Origin: JAVJSD01 sp040219575 | GTDB taxonomy: Bacteria; Planctomycetota; Planctomycetia; Pirellulales; Pirellulaceae | Assembly: GCA_040219575.1 (NCBI GenBank) | Contig: JAVJSD010000040.1 | Coordinates: 1 to 8,525 of the forward strand | DNA length: 8,525 nucleotides | Reading direction: 5' to 3' | Part shown: positions 1 through 5,661 of the stretch, piece by piece | Position numbering within the stretch: the stretch's first letter is position 1 | Layout of the letters: every line of letters begins with the position of its first letter | The notes under the pieces: model-generated | Seen by the model: the letters and a program-made list of their open reading frames with translations, nothing else | What the model was told of the DNA's origin: nothing | Databases searched by the model: none | Position numbers and translations under genes: made by a program

Positions 1-141
1 GTTCAGCAGCACTTGGTTGATCTCGCCTGGAAGCGCCGGCACCGGGGGAAGCTCGGGATCAAGGTCGGTCTCCATGTCGGCCACGTATTTCCACTCGTTG
101 CGCGATACGGTGATGCTGGTGTCGATCGCCGCGTTGAGATC
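1..141. repeat. Left arm of perfect 141-bp terminal inverted repeat
   Basis: Bases 1-141 are the exact reverse complement of 8385-8525; base i pairs with base 8526-i with no mismatch. The first difference is at base 142 (A here, G in the complement of 8384). The arm is coding: 47 codons of the minus-strand kinase across the HisKA/HATPase junction. After base 141 identity falls to 41 of 49 up to base 190, and further beyond. The match runs to the first base of the window, so its real length is unknown. Confidence 0.97.
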
Positions 142-1644
142 AATCGGCGACTTTTCATCCGTTCCGGGATGGGAGAACTCCTTCATGGCCCGCACAATGG
201 AGGAGACGCGCGAGAGTCCCTCCAGCGACTGCTCGATGGATGCGGGAATCTCAACTTCCAGTGTCTCCAGATCGATTTCCTCCAAACACTGCTGGATGCG
301 GTCGAGTAGGTCGTCTTGAACCGTGCGGCCGCGGGCTTGATCGAGCAGGTCGGCGTAGAGCCGCAGCGCGCGGTGTAAATCCGCAAACGACTCGCTGAGG
401 AAATGGACATTGTCAGATATGAATTGCGTGGGCGTGTTGATCTCGTGGGCGATCCCGGCTGCCAAGTGCCCCACGGATTCGAGCTTTTGCGCGTGCGTCA
501 ACTCGACTTGCAGCTTCTTCTGGGCGGTCAAGTCGCGAAGGATGCCGGTATAGAACAATCGTCCGTCGGTCTCGAAGCTGCTGAGTGTAACCTCCAGCGG
601 AAACTGGCTCCCATCGTCGCGAAAGGAAGTATATTCCCGCGCCGTGCCCAGTTTGAACGGTGGAACACCCTCCGCTTGGTAGGCGGCCGGAAGACGGAGG
701 CTCGGGATCAATTCCCAGACGTGGCGGCCGGCCGCACACTTCTGATTCGCGTCGAACATCCGCAGCGCGGCGGCGTTGCAGGACTCGATTACCCCTTCCT
801 CTTGAAACGTGATGATGCCCTCGGCGGCGTTCTCCAACACGGCCCGAAGCTGCGACTCGCTGGCTTGGAGCCGCTCCTGGCTCCTGCGAAGCTCGATGGC
901 ACTTTGCTCGGCCCGCTGCATGGATTCCGCCGCTTCGGCCCGAGAGACGGTGAGTTGCTCGACGAGCGACTGCAGTGAGCGATTGCGAGCGCGGGTGTAA
1001 GCGACGGCGACCAGGAGCGACGTCAGACCGAGCAGCAGCATGGCCACCGCTCCCCGGTTCTTCCACATCATCCCGTTCTGCTCCGCGGCCGCCTGCTGTC
1101 GGATGTCGCGGTCGATCTGTCTTCCTAGCTGAAACGCGGCGGCGGCCAATTCGGTGATCCGTGAGAGATGATTTTTTACTTCCGCCTCGAATGGCGCGGT
1201 CTCCGGCCGATGCGACTGCTCTTGTTGAGCGACAGCCTTCTGTGAAATCTGTACGGCATTACTCGCCAGGGTTTGGGCTTCTCTGGCGAGGTCGTGCAGT
1301 TTGCCAACCGCGGCGGCATCGCAGATGTCGCTGCTTTCGAGCTGCGGCAGGGCGCGGTCCAACAGTTTGCAACCGACATCCCGGGCGTGCGACGCCAGCC
1401 GCGGCTCTCCCTGATGCGCCCGATGGGCCGATTCTCGGAGTTTGTCCAGGCCAATCCGTACGTCCGTAATCAGCGACTGCGTGTGGAACAGTTGGTCGAT
1501 TCGGGCGTGGGCCTGTTCAACGCGCGCGAAACAGACGGCGACGACCGAAATGACAAGAAACGCGACGAGCCAAAAGCCCACGACCGTATAGACCGGCCGC
1601 GGCGTTCGGTCCGCCCTGAATCGATGTCGCCAATACCGCACCAT
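1..1644 (-). CDS. Membrane-bound PAS sensor histidine kinase, C-terminus cut off by window edge
   Basis: A sensor kinase that should autophosphorylate on a conserved histidine in response to an envelope or cytoplasmic signal. The minus-strand frame is open for 548 codons from ATG 1644-1642 to base 1 with no stop. Visible in order: a basic N-terminus (residues 1-17), membrane segment about 18-40, a mostly helical extracytoplasmic region about 41-197, membrane segment about 199-216, a charged helical linker about 218-266 likely to be coiled coil, a PAS domain about 266-375, then HisKA with the H-box GIAHEINTPTQFISDN (phospho-acceptor His400). The frame ends at the start of the HATPase domain (LPGEINQVLLN); the catalytic G boxes lie outside the window. 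The start was chosen because it gives a short positively charged leader before the first membrane helix; a weak GGA lies 7 bases upstream, and the frame is closed by a stop at 1738-1740. The core is a close paralogue of the kinase at 7044. The sensed ligand is unknown. Confidence 0.9.
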   Translation of the reverse strand, partial: MVRYWRHRFRADRTPRPVYTVVGFWLVAFLVISVVAVCFARVEQAHARIDQLFHTQSLITDVRIGLDKLRESAHRAHQGEPRLASHARDVGCKLLDRALPQLESSDICDAAAVGKLHDLAREAQTLASNAVQISQKAVAQQEQSHRPETAPFEAEVKNHLSRITELAAAAFQLGRQIDRDIRQQAAAEQNGMMWKNRGAVAMLLLGLTSLLVAVAYTRARNRSLQSLVEQLTVSRAEAAESMQRAEQSAIELRRSQERLQASESQLRAVLENAAEGIITFQEEGVIESCNAAALRMFDANQKCAAGRHVWELIPSLRLPAAYQAEGVPPFKLGTAREYTSFRDDGSQFPLEVTLSSFETDGRLFYTGILRDLTAQKKLQVELTHAQKLESVGHLAAGIAHEINTPTQFISDNVHFLSESFADLHRALRLYADLLDQARGRTVQDDLLDRIQQCLEEIDLETLEVEIPASIEQSLEGLSRVSSIVRAMKEFSHPGTDEKSPIDLNAAIDTSITVSRNEWKYVADMETDLDPELPPVPALPGEINQVLLN

Positions 1645-1734
1645 CGGTTGTTCCAATTTGGCTCGGCACGACTGCCATTCCCATTGAACAACGGACTTCC
1701 AGTACTTCCGCGTCTGCCGAATGCTCTCCGGCGA

Positions 1735-1763
1735 AATCTAGGTTGCGAATCCGGCATCGTCAA
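1735..1763 (-). promoter_or_regulatory. Candidate sigma70-type promoter for the minus-strand kinase
   Basis: Read on the minus strand, TTGACG (1763-1758) is followed by a 17-base spacer and TAGATT (1740-1735). That is five of six matches to the -35 consensus and four of six to the -10 consensus at the ideal spacing. Transcription would start near 1728, leaving a leader of about 85 bases before ATG 1644. The -35 box touches the hairpin at 1764-1783, a suitable place for an operator. A match of this quality can occur by chance, and promoter rules outside proteobacteria are less certain. Confidence 0.3.
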
Positions 1764-1783
1764 AAATGGGCGACGGCCCATTT
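1764..1783. promoter_or_regulatory. Perfect 8-bp hairpin / possible operator
   Basis: AAATGGGC, a GACG loop, then GCCCATTT form a perfect 8-base-pair stem. On the minus strand it is followed by a short T run (TTTTTG counting the stem end), but it lies upstream of a start codon and not after a gene, so a terminator role is unlikely. Directly next to the candidate -35 box, it could be a regulator-binding palindrome. No function is shown by the sequence. Confidence 0.4.
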
Positions 1784-1821
1784 AACGGGATTGCGAAAAT
1801 ACGTGTGTTTTCTACACCTCG

Positions 1822-1840
1822 TTGTGACCTAGGTTTGTGA
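1822..1840 (+). repeat. Direct repeat TTGTGA-N7-TTGTGA
   Basis: TTGTGA occurs at 1822-1827 and 1835-1840, a 13-base period, in the middle of the divergent intergenic region. Short tandem half-sites are typical of response-regulator binding, but two 6-base copies in a few hundred bases may be chance. Confidence 0.25.
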
Positions 1841-1861
1841 AGACTGCGACGCGGCCCCTTT

Positions 1862-1892
1862 CGCCCACAGTGAGCGCCGGTTCTGTGGGGCG
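1862..1892 (+). promoter_or_regulatory. Bulged hairpin upstream of the REC operon
   Basis: CGCCCACAG (1862-1870) pairs with CTGTGGG-g-CG (1883-1892) across a 12-base loop, giving a 9-bp stem with a single bulged G. It lies about 90-120 bases before ATG 1981, where it would fall in an mRNA leader or near a promoter. No T-tract follows, so it is not an intrinsic terminator. Function unknown. Confidence 0.3.
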
Positions 1893-1970
1893 GAAGTGAC
1901 GCCGTTCCCGGACCCGGCAAGTTGGCCGTCGCAGCCACAAGATCGTGCAGAAACACTGCTTAAGTCGATG

Positions 1971-1976
1971 AGGAGG
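1971..1976 (+). promoter_or_regulatory. Strong ribosome binding site for the REC-kinase gene
   Basis: AGGAGG is followed by GGCG and then ATG 1981. This is the strongest Shine-Dalgarno in the window and fixes the start of the first operon gene. The last two plus-strand genes (5662 and 7044) have no comparable site. Confidence 0.8.
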
Positions 1977-1980
1977 GGCG

Positions 1981-3267
1981 ATGATCGGGCAGGAACACGC
2001 TCGTGTGCTGATCGCGGACGACAGTCACGTGATCCGGGCCTTGCTTCGGGAAATCCTTGAGTCGGCGGGATACCTCGTGACGGCCTGCGCCGAAGGCGAA
2101 CAGGCGTGGCGGTTGCTGGAAACCGGCCGGTTTCAATTGGCATTGCTGGACTGGCTGATGCCCGGCCTGAGCGGCCTGGAGATTTGTCGTCGTCTGGGAG
2201 CTTACGGCGATCGTCCGTTCGTCTACGTGGTCATGCTCACCAGCAGGAGTCGTCCACAGAACATCGCGGATGCGTTCGCGGCCGGCGCCAGCGATCATGT
2301 CGTCAAGCCATTCGAGGCCACGGAGTTGCTGGCTCGTCTGGAAGTGGGACGGCGATTCATCCGCTTTCAGACAGAGTTGCAAGAGTCCCAGCGGTTGGCG
2401 TCGATCGGTGAGCTGGCGGCGGAAGTCTGTCACGAGATTAAGACGCCGCTGCATTACATCGGCGACAATGTGCAGTTTCTGCAAGACGCATTCGGCCAAC
2501 TTTGCGATGAAGTTCGGCGGCGGGGCGGCGCCTACCCGACTGCCTCGCCGACGACGGCACTCGATGAGAACGAGCTGGAGTTCTTGCTAAGCGAAGTCCC
2601 GAAATCACTGCAGCAGACCCTCGACGGTATCGAACGTCTTACCGAGACGGTCTGTGCGATCAAGAATTTCGCGCATCCAGCCAGCAGCGTGATAAGCCTC
2701 GTCGACGTACATGCCGCCATCGATACGGCTATCTCGGTCGCCCGCAACGAATGGAAGCACGTGGCGGAAATTGTGCATGAGTACGACGCCGACTTACCGC
2801 TGGTGCCGTGCATCCCGTCCGAGTTCAGCCAGGCGGTCCTCAACCTAATCGTGAATGCAGCGCACGCCATCGCCGACACAAAAGAAGAGGCGTCCGGCGA
2901 AAAAGGTGTGATCAGCATCCACACACGGCGCGTGGGGAACTGGGCGGAGGTCGAAGTCAGCGACACTGGCTGCGGCATACCGGAGGAAATTCGCCCCAAA
3001 ATCTTTCAGCGGTACTTCACCACCAAGGAGATCGGCCGCGGCACTGGTCAGGGACTGGCCATCGTGCGGAACGTTGTCGCAAAACATCGCGGCGACGTTC
3101 ACTATGAAACCGAAGTCGGAAAAGGGACCATTTTCCGGCTTCGCTTCCCCCTGACTTCCGAGAACATCTCTCCTTCGGAAACCCAGGAGAGATCCGCGAC
3201 GAGTTCGCCGTCGGCGTCGTGTGAGAACCGCCGAAAAGAATTCACCCTGCCAGGAGCATCCCGATGA
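1981..3267 (+). CDS. Hybrid response regulator-histidine kinase (REC-HisKA-HATPase)
   Basis: A soluble 428-residue kinase with its receiver at the N-terminus, so its own kinase activity is probably controlled by phosphorylation from another kinase. REC spans residues 7-125: acidic pair Asp13/Asp14, phospho-acceptor Asp57 in LLDWLMPG, Thr87 and Lys109-Pro. HisKA follows a short helix, with the H-box AEVCHEIKTPLHYIGDN (His151). HATPase has an N-box (NLIVNAAHAI, Asn292), G1 (DTGCGIP, Asp328), an F box (IFQRYFTTKE) and G2 (GRGTGQGLAI, Gly354-Gly358), so it looks catalytically complete. A Ser/Thr-rich tail of about 38 residues ends the protein. There is no membrane segment. The start is set by AGGAGG four bases upstream. 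It overlaps the next gene by four bases. Its core (INxxxHP, ARNEWKH, LPLVP) is a more distant relative of the two outer kinases and shows what their missing ends should look like. Confidence 0.93.
   Translation: MIGQEHARVLIADDSHVIRALLREILESAGYLVTACAEGEQAWRLLETGRFQLALLDWLMPGLSGLEICRRLGAYGDRPFVYVVMLTSRSRPQNIADAFAAGASDHVVKPFEATELLARLEVGRRFIRFQTELQESQRLASIGELAAEVCHEIKTPLHYIGDNVQFLQDAFGQLCDEVRRRGGAYPTASPTTALDENELEFLLSEVPKSLQQTLDGIERLTETVCAIKNFAHPASSVISLVDVHAAIDTAISVARNEWKHVAEIVHEYDADLPLVPCIPSEFSQAVLNLIVNAAHAIADTKEEASGEKGVISIHTRRVGNWAEVEVSDTGCGIPEEIRPKIFQRYFTTKEIGRGTGQGLAIVRNVVAKHRGDVHYETEVGKGTIFRLRFPLTSENISPSETQERSATSSPSASCENRRKEFTLPGASR
3252..3256 (+). promoter_or_regulatory. Ribosome binding site for the REC-HDOD gene
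   Basis: AGGAG lies seven bases before ATG 3264, inside the end of the preceding gene. It favours this start over the in-frame ATG two codons later and supports translation coupled through the ATGA overlap. Confidence 0.65.
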
Positions 3268-4478
3268 AAATGAGGATCCTGTTCGTTGACGACCAGCCCC
3301 GTATTCTGGAAGGGTTGCGGCGCCTGTTGCGCGGATGCCGTCATGAGTGGGATATGGAGTTTGCGACCGGCGGCCGCGAAGCCCTCGACCGGATGAGCCA
3401 GCAGCAATTCGACGTGGTCGTCTCCGACATGCGAATGCCCGGCATGAGCGGCGCGGAGCTGCTGGCGCGAATTCGCGAGCAATACCCTGATACGGTGCGG
3501 ATCATCCTCTCTGGCCAATCCGATGTCGGTTCGATCCAGCGTTCCGTCGGCGCGACGCATCAGTATCTCTCCAAGCCGTGCTCTCCGGAGATGCTCAAGA
3601 CTACGCTGGATCGGGCTCGCACGCTGCGGAATTTGCTCGCCGACGATTCGCTCCGAGGACTTGTCTCCCAAGTGACGTCGCTGCCCAGTCTGCCAGCTAA
3701 CTACAACCAACTGGTCCAGGAACTTCAGTCTCCCGAAGCTTCGATTCAGCGCGTGGCCGAATTGATCGGACGCGACATTTCCATGACGACCAAGCTGCTG
3801 CAGTTGCTGAATTCTTCGTTCTTTGGCCTGCCCCACCGAGTTGAAAGCCCGGCGCATGCGGCGAGTCTGCTGGGCCTGAACCTGTTGCGGCCGCTGGTGC
3901 TGAGCGTCGGGATTTTCACAAATTTCGAAATTCCCGACCTGCCCGGTTTCTCGCTCGACACGCTCGTCGAGCACAGCATCGCGGTGGGAGAAGCCGCCCA
4001 GCTTATCGCCGCCGACTACGCGCCCCGCGACAAGGCGCTGCAGGACGACGCGCTCTTGGCCGGACTGATTCACGACGTGGGCCAAATCGTGCTCGCCAAC
4101 AACGTCACGACCGACTATCGGGCGGTCCTTCAGGCTTCCCACGACGAACAAGTCCCGCTGCACATCGTCGAGCAGAGGCATCTCGGCACCGACCATTCAA
4201 AAGTGGGGGCGTACTTGCTGAACCTGTGGGGCTTGCCCGACGCCGTCGTCGAAGCCACGGCTTGCCACCATCAGCCTCAGCACTGCCAACGGGATGGTTT
4301 TACCCCGCTGACCGCGGTTTACGCAGCCAACATTTTGTCGAACCAGTCAGAAGGCAAAGCGCCGTTGCGAGAAACGAACGTCGACGACGCTTACCTGCAG
4401 CGGTGCGGTGTCGCCGACCGCCTCGAACGCTGGCGAGAGTACGTCCGGGTTCCAGCAGAAAAGGTGACCACGCCATGA
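3264..4478 (+). CDS. Response regulator with HDOD output domain (REC-HDOD)
   Basis: A 404-residue response regulator whose output is an HDOD domain, a family that acts by protein contact and that is found in many signalling proteins without a defined enzyme activity. REC covers about residues 3-120: Asp9/Asp10, phospho-acceptor Asp55 in VSDMRMPGM, Ser83 and Lys104-Pro-Cys. HDOD covers about 135-340, with LPSLPANYNQL at its start, a DISMTTKLLQLLNSSFFGLP segment, GLIHDVGQIVL (His270-Asp271) and a closing WGLPDAVVEATACHHQP (His335-His336). His237 and His311 are also present, so more of the metal-ligand pattern of HD hydrolases survives than in many HDOD proteins; whether metal is bound is unknown. 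It sits between two other REC proteins with four-base overlaps on both sides, which implies one mRNA and coupled translation. There is no DNA-binding domain. A likely role is relaying phosphorylation from one of the neighbouring kinases. Confidence 0.93.
   Translation: MKMRILFVDDQPRILEGLRRLLRGCRHEWDMEFATGGREALDRMSQQQFDVVVSDMRMPGMSGAELLARIREQYPDTVRIILSGQSDVGSIQRSVGATHQYLSKPCSPEMLKTTLDRARTLRNLLADDSLRGLVSQVTSLPSLPANYNQLVQELQSPEASIQRVAELIGRDISMTTKLLQLLNSSFFGLPHRVESPAHAASLLGLNLLRPLVLSVGIFTNFEIPDLPGFSLDTLVEHSIAVGEAAQLIAADYAPRDKALQDDALLAGLIHDVGQIVLANNVTTDYRAVLQASHDEQVPLHIVEQRHLGTDHSKVGAYLLNLWGLPDAVVEATACHHQPQHCQRDGFTPLTAVYAANILSNQSEGKAPLRETNVDDAYLQRCGVADRLERWREYVRVPAEKVTTP
4461..4466 (+). promoter_or_regulatory. 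Ribosome binding site that decides the start of the HD-GYP-like gene
   Basis: AAGGTG lies eight bases before ATG 4475, inside the end of the HDOD gene. It supports starting at 4475 (directly before the receiver, MSDRVLIVDDD) and not at an upstream ATG in the same open frame. Confidence 0.55.
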
Positions 4479-5653
4479 GCGATAGAGTCCTGATCGTGGA
4501 CGACGATTCCAATCTATTACTGGCGATGAAACGTCAACTCCGCAAGCAGTTCTCGTTGGAGATTGCCGAGGGAGGCCGGGCCGCCCTGGAGACGATCAGG
4601 TCGGAGGAGGCGTTCGCCGTCGTCGTTTCCGACATGCGGATGCCGGGAATGGACGGCATTCAGCTTCTGCAGGCGGTTCGCGAGATTTCGCCCGACACCG
4701 TACGGATCATGCTCACAGGCAACGCCGATCAGAAGACCGCCATCGACGCTGTCAACGACGGCCGAATCTTCCGCTTCCTCAACAAACCATGTCCAGCGGA
4801 AACCTTCGCTCAAGCCCTCCGCGATGGTCAGCAACAGTATCGGCTGATCACCGCCGAGCGGGAGCTACTCAGCAAGACGCTCAGCGGCAGCGTCAGCCTG
4901 ATGGCCGATGTGCTTTCCCTGGTAAATCCCGCGGCGTTCGGGCGGGCCTCCGGCGTGAGGCGGGTGGCACGGCTGATTTGCCAGCAACTCCAGATTCGCA
5001 GTCCGTGGGAGGTCGAAATTGCAGCCATGCTCTGCCAAGTCGGCTGCGTGACGGTGCCAGAGTCCGTGATGACGAAGCTTTCTAAAGGAATTCCGCTTGC
5101 GCCCGACGAATCGGAAATCTACCGCCGGCACCCCGCCGTGGGACAAAGTCTGGTGGCGAAAGTGCCCCGGCTGCGCGGGGTGGCCCAAATAATCGCCTAC
5201 CAGGAGAAGCGGTTCGATGGCGTGGGGCCGCCCGATGACGAGATGCGCGGGCAGGACATCCCGCTGGGAGCCCGGATTTTGAAGGTCGCCCTGGACTTCG
5301 AGCAGTTAATCTCGTCGGGCTGCGACAACTACGAGGCGTTTAGGAAGTTGCGGCAGCGGACGGGCTGGTACGATCCGCAGATCGTGGATGCGCTGATTCC
5401 GTTGCGGGACGTCGAACACGAGTCGCAGATGGTGACTGTCTCGCAACTCCAACCCAACATGGTCCTCGACCAACATGTCCTCAGCGGCGGAGGCGAGGTA
5501 TTGGTTTCACGAGGGCAGGTGGTGACGGATTCCATGTGCGAGCGGCTGCGGAGTTACGCCCAGACTGTCAGTGGGGTGCGCCAGCCGATACGCGTTTGCT
5601 GTCCCCTCGCGCGGAACACGCCGTCGATGCCCATTCTCTCCGTCCAGTCTTAA
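4475..5653 (+). CDS. Response regulator with catalytically degenerate HD-GYP-type domain
   Basis: A 392-residue relative of RpfG-type cyclic-di-GMP phosphodiesterase regulators. REC covers residues 4-122: Asp9/Asp10, phospho-acceptor Asp53 in VSDMRMPGM, Thr81 and Lys104-Pro-Cys. The second domain (about 135-320) follows the HD-GYP layout but lacks key residues: the HD pair is Cys187-Gln188 (AAMLCQVGCVTVP), the usual HH is Tyr242-Gln243, and the DGxGYP loop reads FDGVGPP (247-253). His219-Pro220 of the HPxxG motif remains. Without the metal ligands, phosphodiesterase activity is unlikely, and a binding or scaffold role is more plausible. A C-terminal segment (about 320-380, starting VSQLQPNMVLDQHVL, then VLVSRGQVVT) matches the tail often seen after such domains. 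The frame is open further upstream, but the receiver, the ribosome binding site and the ATGA overlap with the HDOD gene all support this start. Confidence 0.9.
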   Translation: MSDRVLIVDDDSNLLLAMKRQLRKQFSLEIAEGGRAALETIRSEEAFAVVVSDMRMPGMDGIQLLQAVREISPDTVRIMLTGNADQKTAIDAVNDGRIFRFLNKPCPAETFAQALRDGQQQYRLITAERELLSKTLSGSVSLMADVLSLVNPAAFGRASGVRRVARLICQQLQIRSPWEVEIAAMLCQVGCVTVPESVMTKLSKGIPLAPDESEIYRRHPAVGQSLVAKVPRLRGVAQIIAYQEKRFDGVGPPDDEMRGQDIPLGARILKVALDFEQLISSGCDNYEAFRKLRQRTGWYDPQIVDALIPLRDVEHESQMVTVSQLQPNMVLDQHVLSGGGEVLVSRGQVVTDSMCERLRSYAQTVSGVRQPIRVCCPLARNTPSMPILSVQS

Positions 5654-5661
5654 GCAGTGCG

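Larger units (their letters stand above)
1645..1980. other. Divergent intergenic region between outer kinase and REC operon
   Basis: This 336-base stretch separates the start codons of two divergent transcription units, so both sets of promoters should lie here. The minus-strand frame of the kinase is closed at 1738-1740, and I see no convincing gene. It holds a candidate minus-strand promoter (1735-1763), a perfect hairpin (1764-1783), a direct repeat (1822-1840), a bulged hairpin (1862-1892) and a strong ribosome binding site (1971-1976). I found no convincing -35/-10 pair for the plus strand; TTGCGA at 1791 with TACACC at 1813 is a weak candidate. Confidence 0.7.

Noticed and set aside
413..1066. 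Minus-strand open frame of 217 codons in the region of the left kinase
   Set aside because: It is in a different frame from the kinase frame, which continues unbroken with membrane segments, PAS and H-box; this one has no motifs.
1738..1956. Minus-strand open frame of 72 codons in the divergent intergenic region, in frame with the downstream kinase
   Set aside because: It is closed by a stop at 1738-1740, its sequence is Pro/Arg-rich and low in structure, and it would cover the region where promoters are needed.
3102..4196. Long minus-strand open frame of 364 codons opposite the REC-HDOD gene
   Set aside because: It is antisense to a gene with clear domains, and its translation is rich in Arg, Gln and His with no motif; this is expected shadow coding in GC-rich DNA.
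4226..4474. Upstream extension of the HD-GYP-like gene
   Set aside because: It would overlap the HDOD gene by about 250 bases and add Arg-rich shadow sequence; the ribosome binding site and ATGA overlap support ATG 4475.
5536..5661. Upstream extension of the fourth receiver-kinase
   Set aside because: It overlaps the end of the preceding gene by 118 bases and adds no recognisable sequence.
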